A stretch of 64,000 nucleotides of DNA, taken from positions 1 through 64,000 of the forward strand of contig JBGCDH010000018.1 of the NCBI GenBank assembly GCA_045105235.1, written 5' to 3'. This DNA is from GCA-2684655 sp045105235. GTDB taxonomy: Bacteria > Planctomycetota > UBA1135 > UBA2386. The notes below the pieces were generated by a model, which searched no databases, was not told the origin of the DNA, and worked only from the letters and a program-made list of their open reading frames with translations. Numbering within the stretch: position 1 is the first letter of the stretch; each line of letters starts with the position of its first letter. Made by a program: the position numbers and the translations under genes. Below, in pieces: positions 53,308 to 61,674 of the stretch.

Positions 53308-54954
53308 CTACCAACCCTGCTCGCGCATCGACATGTGCCGGCGCAAATTTGTGCGATCAAGACGCGGCATGACGCCGATCACGGCGAGCCCATCAATGTC
53401 TTCCATGTCGTCGCGCGTGCGCACGACGCGGTCCGGCAGCGCCCGCAGCACAACCAGGCCAAGCCCCAAGAACAGCCCGACAAAGAGGCCGCCGATCAGC
53501 AGCTTGCCGCGGTTGGGCCCCTCTTTCTCGAGTGGCACCGACGCCTCTTGGATCGGCTTCAGCGAACTGAAGTTGCCAAGGCCGAGGGCGCGTTTCTGCT
53601 GCGCAATCTCCCAGTTGACCTGCGTTGCCTTCTTCGACGACTCCGCGCCAACGATCGCCGCGCGCAGCTCTTCGTACTCGGGCTCGAGCAGCAGCAGCCG
53701 CTTGAGCTCCGTCTCCTTCTCCGCATGCAGCTTTTTGGCCTGCTCGATCTGGGCATCGAGCCCCCACAGATCACGCTCCAACCGATTGCGCTCCTCAACC
53801 GTGTCGAGGTAGAGCGGGTTGTCATAGATCTCGTCGACCATCGTCGTGCTCTCTTCCGCCGACGTGACGTCCGCGATCGAAGACTCGATGGAGACGATAC
53901 GATCCTTCTGCGCCTTGATCTCGGACGCCTCTTGGTTGACGTACTGGCGCTCGAGCTCCTTGAGCCGGATGTGCGCGTTGGCAAGCTGCGTGCGCAGCTC
54001 CGTCACCAGCTCACTCGAGATGCTCTGGCGGACCATGCGAACCTTGGTCGGCGGCAGCTTTTCGCTGTTGGCCAGCAAGCCGTCGAGCTTCTGCAGCTGA
54101 CTGCGCTTGACCTTGATGTCGTCCTGCAGGTTGGTGACGCGCGAATTGGACGCGATCTCACCGAGCTGCACCGCCTGCAGATGCTGATCAAATTCCGGCA
54201 CGTTGGCCTTGCGATCGAGGAAGTCGCGCATCGACCGCTGCACGGCCTGCATCTGCACGTCGCTGGCCTCGTAGGCCGCCTTGGCGGCCTCGTATGCGTT
54301 TTGGTCGTCGTACTTCTCGATGTGCCACTTGACCGCCTCGGTCATGAAGGTCGTCAGGATCTCCTGCGCCAGGGCCGGATCGTTGGCTTCGCAACGCGCA
54401 ACCAGCACGTTGGTAAAGCGCGGCCGCTCAACGGCGATGGTCTTTTGCAGGTGCTTGAGCGCTTCGTCCGGGGTCATCGCGGCCGGATCCACCGCGTTCC
54501 AGTCGCGCTGGATCTTGAAGAACAGATCCTTCGCACTGCTGTAGCCAGCGCCGCCCGGCTGGTAGGGCTGCAGGATGCGCTCTGGACCGAGTCGCTCAAT
54601 CACGCGGCGCAGCAAATCATCGCTGCTCAGGATGTAGGCGGCACTCGTCGCAATCGCCTCCTGACTGGTTTCTTTCGCCTGGGTCGGGTCGACCTGACGC
54701 GTTTCCGCACCCGATGCAGCAAACGCAAACTGCCCTGTGCTGACGTAGTTGTTGGCCTTCGTGATCGCCATGAACATCCCGATCAGCACTCCGAAGAGGG
54801 TCGTGCCGAAGACGAGATAGCGAGCGCGAAAAAACGCAGCCAGCAGGCGGCGCACAGGCATGCCGCCTGGCTCTTCGCCCGCACTGGCCGGCGCAAGGCT
54901 GGCCAGCGCCTGGCGAGCATTGCGCTGGAGTTCGTCAGAGAGGTTCTTGGTCAT
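53308..54954 (-). CDS. Polysaccharide chain-length determinant (Wzz/GumC-type)
   Basis: The 548-residue protein has an N-terminal transmembrane helix (YLVFGTTLFGVLIGMFMAI, about residues 45-65) and a large periplasmic part with long coiled coils (residues 200-450). A second transmembrane helix (LLIGGLFVGLFLGLGLVVLRAL) lies near the C-terminus. The short cytoplasmic tail ends with VRTRDDMEDIDGLAVIGVMP, typical of GumC/Wzc proteins, whose end contacts the kinase. Such proteins set polysaccharide length and link synthesis to export. The kinase is a separate gene directly downstream. The Pro-rich segment before the second helix is only partly conserved. Confidence 0.85.
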   Translation of the reverse strand: MTKNLSDELQRNARQALASLAPASAGEEPGGMPVRRLLAAFFRARYLVFGTTLFGVLIGMFMAITKANNYVSTGQFAFAASGAETRQVDPTQAKETSQEAIATSAAYILSSDDLLRRVIERLGPERILQPYQPGGAGYSSAKDLFFKIQRDWNAVDPAAMTPDEALKHLQKTIAVERPRFTNVLVARCEANDPALAQEILTTFMTEAVKWHIEKYDDQNAYEAAKAAYEASDVQMQAVQRSMRDFLDRKANVPEFDQHLQAVQLGEIASNSRVTNLQDDIKVKRSQLQKLDGLLANSEKLPPTKVRMVRQSISSELVTELRTQLANAHIRLKELERQYVNQEASEIKAQKDRIVSIESSIADVTSAEESTTMVDEIYDNPLYLDTVEERNRLERDLWGLDAQIEQAKKLHAEKETELKRLLLLEPEYEELRAAIVGAESSKKATQVNWEIAQQKRALGLGNFSSLKPIQEASVPLEKEGPNRGKLLIGGLFVGLFLGLGLVVLRALPDRVVRTRDDMEDIDGLAVIGVMPRLDRTNLRRHMSMREQGW

Positions 54955-55223
54955 TCGTCTGCGAGTGCGAGTGCGGCGAGAACAGCGATCGCGGCGACTG
55001 CCACTTCGGTGCTGGACTCGAACGCGATCCTACCCCACGCCGCGACCCCAGGGCAGCGACCGCATGGCAGGAGACTGTGAATGTCTTTCGACATTCTAGC
55101 CGGCCCGACTGACGTCGAGCTATGCACCGGCGCCTCGTATGCGAGCAGCCCCCGCAACAACGAATGCCTGCGAACCGCCCTCAAACTGGTTTGTCGGCCG
55201 CACGCGGCTACCCTCTGCAGGTG
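54955..55223. promoter_or_regulatory. Divergent region between Wzz gene and lipoprotein gene
   Basis: About 270 bases separate two divergent genes, one of polysaccharide assembly and one a large lipoprotein. No gene or clear promoter element was found. A short GAGTGCGAGTGCG direct repeat lies at about 54962. Confidence 0.35.
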
Positions 55224-57188
55224 ATGCAAACCGGCCCGGTAGCCCGCGGCGGCCGCAGTGCGGCAACGGCCGCACTGGCCGCAGCTCTCTTGTGGACCTG
55301 CTGCCAGGGCAGCCCATCGACCCAGAACTCCGCGCCAAGCGATCGACAAGCTGGCGCAGGAGACTCGGCGAGCTCCAGGGACTCAGGATCTGGCCAAAAG
55401 CAAAACAGACCGCCGGTTCCCGGCCAAGTCCGCGACGGCACCAGTCTCGATCTGGATCAGCAGGCGTCCAACACCTCGCTGTTTGCCAATTGGGACGCGT
55501 TCGTCGATCCGGACGGCCTGCCCGTCGTCTACCAATGGGGCATCGGCACTGCCAAAGGCGACAACAACATTGTCGGCTGGCAAGATGTCGGCGGCAGCCT
55601 GAACGGCGCGATCAGCAACGCGGACCTGCCAAAAAATACGACGCTGTTTGTCAACGTTCGCGCCATCGACGTTCGCGGCAACCGAAGCGCTACGGCGAGC
55701 AGCGATGGGATTTTGCTGGCCGGAACCGAGCAGCCGACCCCGGCCCGCACGCGCGAGCCGGCATCTGGCTCTGATGCGGCGTCAAGCCGTGCGAATGGCG
55801 CCATCGCGGACGAGGCCGGCGCGACGCCAGCCGGACCGCCAGCCGGGCCGAAAGCGGCCGATCGGGAAGGGCGGGCCAACACCAGCGGCCAGGATGCTGA
55901 TAGCTGGGATGCTGGCAATAACTGGGATGCTGGCAAACTGGACCCCGGGCGCCGCATCCAGATCGAGCGACACGGCATCACCTGGCGATTCGCGCGGCCG
56001 GCGCGCTGCGGTCGCTACGCGACCGGCGACTGGTGGGTCAAGGGTCCCGTCGACATCCTCGTGATCACGCCGCAGAGCAACCTCGAAAGCGGCCGCGTGC
56101 GCAACGGCTCGATGATCAACCCGTCGCCGCGCGCCGTCACCCAGGGCTACGACAGCGCCATGTTTGGCGGCAACGCACCGAGCCGCTTTGACCCCGCCCT
56201 CAACGTCGCGTTCGAAGTCTCGCCGAGCGCCCCGCTTCGCCTGATGCCCGGCAGTTCGCTGGTCTCCACCGTCAGCCACAGCGCCATTGGGCAACTGCCG
56301 CAGCTCGCCAAGTGCGCCGTGCTGACGTGCGTGCGCGAGAATGCGCCGCGCAACGCATTTCGGCCGCCCTACTGCGGCACGGATAAGCGCCCACGCTGGA
56401 CGGCCGAGCAACTCGACCTCACGGTGCTTGCCCAGCTCGAGCCCGAGGCCGGCGCGCCAGACCTGGCGAGCCTGGTCGCTCGTTTTGAACGCACGTGGCT
56501 CGACCACCTGCCGGGCTACACCGGCCGCTACCTGCACCCGAGCGAGCACATGCCCGACTACGGCCGCGAGCTTGCCGATCTGGTATCGCAGGCGGCCCTT
56601 GCTCTGCAGCTCGACGTTCCCGCTTCGCAGAAGCGGCCGCTCGCCATCGCCATGGTGCAGCTCGGCATCGACTCCTACGGCATCGTGCAAAACGGCGGCC
56701 GATTCTTAGCCGACGGCGGCAGCGGCAGCGGCCGCAAGTTTCCGCTGCTGCTCGCCGGCGCGATGCTGCACGACGACGCGCTGCTGCGCTGGGCCGATGC
56801 GTCGCGCACGCCCGACAGCCCGGCCTTTGCCGAAGATGCGCAGACGTTCTACGTTCTCGAAACGGCCCCAGGCGTGCTCAACGGTGGCCACGGTGGCTAC
56901 GTCGCCGAAGACGTCGACATGCCGGAGTGGGGCAACCGCCACGCCGACGAGCCGGGCCTCGACCGCAAGGCGTGGGCGGCAGATCCCTATCGCCGCTGCT
57001 GCACGGCAAACGTCTGGCACGGCTACGTACTGGCGGCACGCATCATGGGACTGCGCGATCAATGGGGCCATCCGGCGCTTTTCGACTACGTCGACCGCTA
57101 CATGCAAAACGAGACGCGCGGCCACTGGATGCGCAGCTGGAACCCGTTTTGCGAGCGCATGTGGGATCGCTACCGGCCGCTCTTTTGA
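55224..57188 (+). CDS. Large lipoprotein with unknown C-terminal domain
   Basis: From the ATG at 55224 (or the GTG one codon earlier) the 654-residue protein has a lipoprotein-type signal ending LLWTCCQGS. Residues 65-175 look like an extracellular immunoglobulin-like or fibronectin-like domain (WDAFVDPDGLPVVYQWGIG). Residues 175-250 are a Pro/Ala/Ser/Asp linker with a short repeat (DSWDAGNNWDAG). The C-terminal 400 residues are helical and contain GDWWVKGPVDILV, HLPGYTGRYL followed by HPSEHMPDYGRELADLV, DSYGIVQNGG and WMRSWNPFCERMWDRY. They suggest an alpha/alpha-toroid such as polysaccharide lyases have, but no catalytic motif is certain. Confidence 0.72.
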   Translation: MQTGPVARGGRSAATAALAAALLWTCCQGSPSTQNSAPSDRQAGAGDSASSRDSGSGQKQNRPPVPGQVRDGTSLDLDQQASNTSLFANWDAFVDPDGLPVVYQWGIGTAKGDNNIVGWQDVGGSLNGAISNADLPKNTTLFVNVRAIDVRGNRSATASSDGILLAGTEQPTPARTREPASGSDAASSRANGAIADEAGATPAGPPAGPKAADREGRANTSGQDADSWDAGNNWDAGKLDPGRRIQIERHGITWRFARPARCGRYATGDWWVKGPVDILVITPQSNLESGRVRNGSMINPSPRAVTQGYDSAMFGGNAPSRFDPALNVAFEVSPSAPLRLMPGSSLVSTVSHSAIGQLPQLAKCAVLTCVRENAPRNAFRPPYCGTDKRPRWTAEQLDLTVLAQLEPEAGAPDLASLVARFERTWLDHLPGYTGRYLHPSEHMPDYGRELADLVSQAALALQLDVPASQKRPLAIAMVQLGIDSYGIVQNGGRFLADGGSGSGRKFPLLLAGAMLHDDALLRWADASRTPDSPAFAEDAQTFYVLETAPGVLNGGHGGYVAEDVDMPEWGNRHADEPGLDRKAWAADPYRRCCTANVWHGYVLAARIMGLRDQWGHPALFDYVDRYMQNETRGHWMRSWNPFCERMWDRYRPLF

Positions 57189-57272
57189 GCGGGGCCCGGC
57201 GACCTGCCGCAGCAAGCGAACATCGACCTGCAGACCAGCCGCCAGACAGAAGGCCAGCCGCCTGACAAGTGT

Positions 57273-57599
57273 TCAGTCGCCCGACAGCAGATCACGGAAC
57301 AGCTTGAGGCTCTCGCTCTCCGCCGGCACGACCTTGCCGTCTGCCTTGACGACCATCTCGGCCGTCGTCAAAAAGATCTGCCGGTGCTCGGGCGGTACGT
57401 CATTCGGATCGAGCTCTTCTGCCGTCGGCGGCACTTCGAGCCAGCCGCTGACGTGCTTCATCTCGGCTTCGTTGAGCTGTAGCTGACCGCAGATGCGCAT
57501 CACGACGTCGCGCTCGGCTTGCGACACGTTGAGGTCGGTCCAGACGAAGGAACACACGAACTTCATCAGGTTCATGCGTTCGGCGGGCGAGAGCTTCAT
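57273..57599 (-). CDS. TerB-like helical protein
   Basis: The 108-residue protein has the all-helical TerB plan: NLMKFVCSFVWTDLNVSQAERDV, then a helix with VMRICGQLQL, and FLTTAEMVVKADGKVVPAESE near the end, with the D-G-x-V-x-x-x-E element typical of the family. TerB-type domains are small metal-binding helical bundles of unclear role. The ATG at 57599 is chosen; the longer frame to 57764 has unlikely sequence. It stands alone. Confidence 0.78.
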   Translation of the reverse strand: MKLSPAERMNLMKFVCSFVWTDLNVSQAERDVVMRICGQLQLNEAEMKHVSGWLEVPPTAEELDPNDVPPEHRQIFLTTAEMVVKADGKVVPAESESLKLFRDLLSGD

Positions 57600-57802
57600 G
57601 CCGACAGCAAAGCACCGAACGGCCCCGGAAGCCAACGGCGAAAAGGTGGCGCTGCCATCGGAGGCTTCTCGCCTCAAGGCGTCGAGACGCGGCCGCTCAA
57701 CCATCCCATCCGCCGTATCCCCGCTATGCGGCAGGGGATGACGGGACCGGCAACGGATCCACAAGGCGGCCCGCGCGCCAAATCGACAGCAAAATCAAAC
57801 GC

Positions 57803-58045
57803 CTAATCTTGGTCGCGCACGGCCGAGCGTGCGGCGGCGAGCCGGTCGCCGTATTCGCCGCCGCCGCCGCTTGGCGGACACTGTTGCTCAAGCATCGCGA
57901 GCAGGTCCCACAGCACCCGTTCTTCGGCCTGATCTTCGACGCTCAAGCGGTCCGAGTCACAGAACCGACGCAGGAACTCAAACAGCACGAGCGCTTCATC
58001 GCTCTCTAGCTGGACCTGGATCGGCGAAGGCATCCGCGGCGTCAT
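57803..58045 (-). CDS. Small acidic hypothetical protein
   Basis: The 80-residue protein has one strong helix pair, SDEALVLFEFLRRFCDSD and QAEERVLWDLLAMLEQQ, and an acidic, Gly-rich end. No family is recognised. The longer frame back to 58279 lies inside the thioesterase gene and is unlikely; ATGs at 58045 and 58033 are the plausible starts. It lies 47 bases downstream of the thioesterase gene on the same strand. Confidence 0.6.
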   Translation of the reverse strand: MTPRMPSPIQVQLESDEALVLFEFLRRFCDSDRLSVEDQAEERVLWDLLAMLEQQCPPSGGGGEYGDRLAAARSAVRDQD

Positions 58046-58092
58046 CGACAATCGCGCAGCCGCAGGTGAAGCCGGCCCTAGGCGCGGCTGGA

Positions 58093-58599
58093 CTACTTGC
58101 CCGACTGCGATTCGAACTGGTTGATGGTATTGCGAAACGTCTCGGGGACCGGGGTCGCCTGAAAGTCGTCGCCAATCGCGCAGTGCACGGTGTAGCCCTC
58201 GGCCACCACCACGTTGCTCCGGCGGTTGCGAATCCGAAACTCGAAGCGGATGCTTGCCGTGCGGATTTCGGCAACGCACACCTCGATCTTCAGCACGTCA
58301 TGGAGACGCGCCGGCGCACGAAAGTCGAGGTGGGCCGACACGACAACGTTGTCGAAATCGCGGATTGGCCGACTGCCCTCGGTAAGCCCAAGATTGAGCA
58401 GGTAGTCGACGCGACCGACTTCAAGATACGTAAAGTAGTTGCCATGGAAAACGATGCCCATGGCATCGGTCTCGGGCAAGCGCACGCGGATCTCCGTGCT
58501 GAAGTGAAACGTCCGGTCGTCGCTCAAGTCGTCTGGTCCTTGCTGCGGCCGCAAGCCGCATTGCGGCCTCAGGTTGATCGAACAGCCGCTCGGCTGCAA
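58093..58599 (-). CDS. ybgC: YbgC-type acyl-CoA thioesterase
   Basis: This protein of up to 168 residues is a 4-hydroxybenzoyl-CoA/YbgC-family hotdog thioesterase. The family core is clear: IRVRLPETDAMGIVFHGNY with the catalytic Asp, FTYLEVGRVDYLL, and the VSAHLDFRAPARLHDVL strand and helix. The first 30 residues are not conserved, and a start nearer FHFSTEIRVRL (about 58510) is possible. YbgC hydrolyses acyl-CoA and is often linked with the Tol-Pal envelope system; no tol genes lie here. It lies 47 bases upstream of the small acidic gene. Confidence 0.86.
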   Translation of the reverse strand: MQPSGCSINLRPQCGLRPQQGPDDLSDDRTFHFSTEIRVRLPETDAMGIVFHGNYFTYLEVGRVDYLLNLGLTEGSRPIRDFDNVVVSAHLDFRAPARLHDVLKIEVCVAEIRTASIRFEFRIRNRRSNVVVAEGYTVHCAIGDDFQATPVPETFRNTINQFESQSGK

Positions 58600-58651
58600 G
58601 CCATCCGTTGCATCGATGGCTATTCCCGCCCGACCTCACCAGCTCCCGGCT

Positions 58652-59686
58652 TCATACGCCCATCGAAGCGAACCACTTCTCGCAATGCGCCGGCCAATCG
58701 GTAACCGGCTGGCCTTCGACGTGGCGTAGCCCGTAGCCATGCCCGCCCGTCGGATAGATGTGCAGCTCCGCCGGCACGGCTGCACGCTTGAGCGCGGCTG
58801 CGTAGGCGAGCGCGTTGAGCACGCTGACTTTGTCGTCGTAGGTATGCACGAAGAACGCGGGCGGCGTTTCCCGATCGACCGCAATCTCAGGACGCAGCAC
58901 GCCGCCTGGATCGACGAGGCCGGCCGCGTAGACCAGCACCGTGAAGTCGGGGCGGCATGACACGTCATCGACCGCATCGACGCGCTCATACGCACGCCGA
59001 TCTTTGGCGTGCGTGGCAACGCGGCCAACAAGCTCGCCACCGGCGGAGAAACCGAGCATGCCGATACGCTTGGCGTCGATGCCCCACGCTGCTGCGTTGG
59101 CGCGCACCAGACTCATCGCGCGCTGACCATCCTGCACGGCCATCTCCCAGCGCTTCTGCTTGTTGCGGAACGGCACCCGGTATTTGAGCACGATCGCGGT
59201 GATTCCCAGCCCGTTGAGCCAAACCGCCACTTCGGTGCCTTCAAGATCGTAGGCCAGGATGTGATTGCCGCCGCCGGGACACACCACGACCGCCGCGTTC
59301 AACCGGCCGACACTCGTTGAACCCGCCGTCGGCTCGGCTCGATACACCGCAACTTGCGGCGTCGTGACGTTGCCCAGCTTGATGATCCGACGGCCGGCAA
59401 TCTTCTTGTCCGAGTCCTGGGTGCGATCCGCTTCGGGCGGCAGCGTGCGCGTAGGGCCTGGCGGCTTTGATGGCCAGAGGTCCATGACAATCGGCTCATC
59501 AGAACGCGCCTGCTCCGTGTGCTTCGCCGTGCCCAACCCGACTCCCGCCGGAATGGCGATCGCCACGACGGCACCGCCAACCGATCGAAGCCAGCTTCGC
59601 CGCCCCCATGCACAAACGCGACGCAGTCGGCCACGCGCATGCTTGGGAAGATCCCGGCCAAGAGAACCGCTTGGGTGAACTGTCAT
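58652..59686 (-). CDS. Tat-exported esterase of the alpha/beta hydrolase fold
   Basis: From the ATG at 59686 the 344-residue protein has a twin-arginine signal: WGRRSWLRSVGGAVVAIAI matches the S/T-RR-x-F/W-L-K Tat pattern and cleaves near GLGTA. The enzyme part has the oxyanion Gly run VVCPGGGNH, TEVAVWLNGLGITAIVLKYR, the nucleophile elbow GMLGFSAGGELVG, the acid in FVHTYDDKV and the catalytic His in GGHGYGL. This pattern matches BD-FAE/acetylxylan esterase-type enzymes that remove acetyl or other acyl groups from polysaccharides outside the cell. Folded export by Tat is inferred from the signal. Confidence 0.85.
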   Translation of the reverse strand: MTVHPSGSLGRDLPKHARGRLRRVCAWGRRSWLRSVGGAVVAIAIPAGVGLGTAKHTEQARSDEPIVMDLWPSKPPGPTRTLPPEADRTQDSDKKIAGRRIIKLGNVTTPQVAVYRAEPTAGSTSVGRLNAAVVVCPGGGNHILAYDLEGTEVAVWLNGLGITAIVLKYRVPFRNKQKRWEMAVQDGQRAMSLVRANAAAWGIDAKRIGMLGFSAGGELVGRVATHAKDRRAYERVDAVDDVSCRPDFTVLVYAAGLVDPGGVLRPEIAVDRETPPAFFVHTYDDKVSVLNALAYAAALKRAAVPAELHIYPTGGHGYGLRHVEGQPVTDWPAHCEKWFASMGV

Positions 59687-59803
59687 CGGGTTTTCGAGCA
59701 TAGCCACTGCAGGCCCGCAACACGGCAGCCCCGGGCTACCGCGCGGCCCGCGGAACCGCCGAGATTTTGCACCGCATTGCACCTGCGCCGGTGCACCCAT
59801 GGC

Positions 59804-60205
59804 ATGCAGCAACAAGACCGACGTCCCCACGCCAGACGCTTTGGCGGCTGGCTCTCTCGCGCACGGGAATCCCTGAGGTTCGGCGCACTCGCGATCTGCG
59901 GCCTAAGCCCCGCACAGGACACCTGCCCAAACTTCGGATCCGTGCCCATCGCGGCACAGGTGCTAGCCAGCCCCATCGCCTTGGGCTGTCCCCATGCACC
60001 TCACTGGCCCTACTACCACGAACTCATTCCGCCCCATCGCTCGCCCGGCGCGCGACCGGGCTATCGACCAGGCCGCGCGCACGCGTTGCCCGTGGTTCTG
60101 GTGCAGTACCAGTGCACCGGCTGGCTGCTCCTGCCCGTGACCATCACCGGCGTGCAAACGAACGGCTATGTGATCGACCAGGCCGAGTACGTCTGTCGCC
60201 CGTAG
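59804..60205 (+). CDS. Small secreted Cys-containing protein (probable)
   Basis: The 133-residue frame starting at the ATG at 59804 has a basic N-terminus, then a hydrophobic segment ending GLSPAQ|DTCPN, like a signal peptide of the kind used by the other secreted proteins here. The mature part is Pro- and aromatic-rich with Cys residues (CPNFGS, GCPHAPHWPYYHELIPP, QYQCTGW) and ends AEYVCRP. There is no family match I recognise. It lies divergent from the esterase and convergent with the symporter, in an otherwise empty 550-base gap. Confidence 0.5.
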   Translation: MQQQDRRPHARRFGGWLSRARESLRFGALAICGLSPAQDTCPNFGSVPIAAQVLASPIALGCPHAPHWPYYHELIPPHRSPGARPGYRPGRAHALPVVLVQYQCTGWLLLPVTITGVQTNGYVIDQAEYVCRP

Positions 60206-60235
60206 AGGACGCTTCTTGCGCCGCTCCACACCGCT

Positions 60236-61573
60236 CTAGCCATCGCGAAGCTCATGGCCCTCACGACGCGCCAGCCACAGGCTGCAGACCAAATCGCTGG
60301 TGACGTTCGGCAACGTGCGCGTCATATCAACAATGCGGTCCACTCCGAGGATCAACGCCAGGAACTCCGGCGGCACGGACACCTGCGTCAGCACGATGGC
60401 GAGCAGCGGAATCGACCCACCAGGCACCCCGGCTGCCCCTATCGCGATCAACACGGCAAAGCCGACCACCGTCGCGTAGTCCCCAAAGCCGAGCGTGCCG
60501 CCGTAGACCTGAGCCAGGAACACGACCGTGACGCCTTCGAACAGCGCCGTGCCGTTCATGTTCATCGTGGCCCCCAGCGGCATCACGAATCCGGCAATCT
60601 CCTTCGGCGCGCCAAATTCATCGACGGCCGTCCGGATCGTGGTCGGCATGGTCGCGTTCGACGACGACGTCGAGAACCCGGTCACCATCAGCGTCCGGAT
60701 GCCGGCGAGAAAGCGCAGCGGCGAGATCCCCGCAAACACGCGCGCCAGCAGCGGCAGCACGATGAGCTGGTAGCACGCTAGCCCCACCATCGCAGTGGCG
60801 AAGTACCAGCCAACCAGGCGCATGACGTCGACGCCCAGTCGCGCCGTCGCGTGAAAGATCAGGCACGCGACGCCAATCGGCGCGAACTCCATGATCCACG
60901 CCAGCACCTTGAGGCAGAGCTCGTAGAGCCCGTCGAGCAGTTCGCGCAAGATGCGTGTCCGATCCGCCGGAACGCGTGTCGACGCAGCGCCGAGCAGGAG
61001 CGCAAACAGGATCAGCCCCAGGATGCGCTTGTTGTCGCCCGCGGCACCAACGACATTGGTCGGCACCAGGTTGACGATCATCTGCAGCCAGCCTTCCGCG
61101 TCGGCACTCTGCTCGATCTTGGCCTGGGCAGCAGCGCCGTACTGTTCCTTGATGCGCACCACGGTCTCCGGCGACACGCTGCTACCCGGCTCGACCAGCT
61201 GCACCAGCAGGATTCCGAGGACGCAGGCGAACGTCGACGTCAGCAGAAACCACGCGATCGTTCGGCTGCCGAGCGCGCCGATCTTTTGCACACTGCCGAG
61301 CCCCGCCACGCCGAGGAACAGCGAGCAAAACACGATCGGCACGACGATCATGAACAGCAGCCGCAAAAACAGGTCCCCGAACGGCTTGATGGCCTGGTCC
61401 GCCCACCAAACAACCTGCTCGTAGGCAGCGGACGGCGCGTCACCAAGATCCGGCGCGTAGAGCAGGTTGAGCGCAGCACCCGCAACCGCGCCGAGAATCA
61501 GCCCGAGCAGGATTCGCGTCGGTAGCGACATGCGGCGGGACGGCGGTGCGGACTCATTGGGCGCATCGGACAT
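60236..61573 (-). CDS. Dicarboxylate/amino acid:cation symporter (DAACS family)
   Basis: The 445-residue protein has eight membrane helices and two re-entrant hairpins of the DctA/GltP family. It shows the serine-rich TGFSTSSSNATMPTTI hairpin, GATMNMNGTALFEGVTVVFLAQV with the NMNGT cation-binding motif, and GAAGVPGGSIPLLAIVL. It takes up C4-dicarboxylates or Glu/Asp with H+ or Na+. The ATG at 61573 is chosen. It is downstream of the RND gene, with a 10-bp inverted repeat between them. Confidence 0.92.
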   Translation of the reverse strand: MSDAPNESAPPSRRMSLPTRILLGLILGAVAGAALNLLYAPDLGDAPSAAYEQVVWWADQAIKPFGDLFLRLLFMIVVPIVFCSLFLGVAGLGSVQKIGALGSRTIAWFLLTSTFACVLGILLVQLVEPGSSVSPETVVRIKEQYGAAAQAKIEQSADAEGWLQMIVNLVPTNVVGAAGDNKRILGLILFALLLGAASTRVPADRTRILRELLDGLYELCLKVLAWIMEFAPIGVACLIFHATARLGVDVMRLVGWYFATAMVGLACYQLIVLPLLARVFAGISPLRFLAGIRTLMVTGFSTSSSNATMPTTIRTAVDEFGAPKEIAGFVMPLGATMNMNGTALFEGVTVVFLAQVYGGTLGFGDYATVVGFAVLIAIGAAGVPGGSIPLLAIVLTQVSVPPEFLALILGVDRIVDMTRTLPNVTSDLVCSLWLARREGHELRDG

Positions 61574-61610
61574 GGCTGGCAAGGTAGCGCGGCAGCCCGA
61601 CTCCCCATGC

Positions 61611-61649
61611 CGTTTTCGCTCCTGACGGGAGCTGCCGACAGCGAAAACG
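61611..61649. promoter_or_regulatory. 10-bp inverted repeat between RND and symporter genes
   Basis: CGTTTTCGCT (61611-61620) and AGCGAAAACG (61640-61649) are a perfect inverted repeat with a 19-base spacer, 38-76 bases upstream of the symporter start. A competing smaller hairpin, GCTCC/GGAGC (61618-61632), shares its inner bases. It could be a terminator for the RND gene or an operator for the symporter. Confidence 0.5.
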
Positions 61650-61674
61650 CACGGGAAACGCGGCCGGTGCGCGG

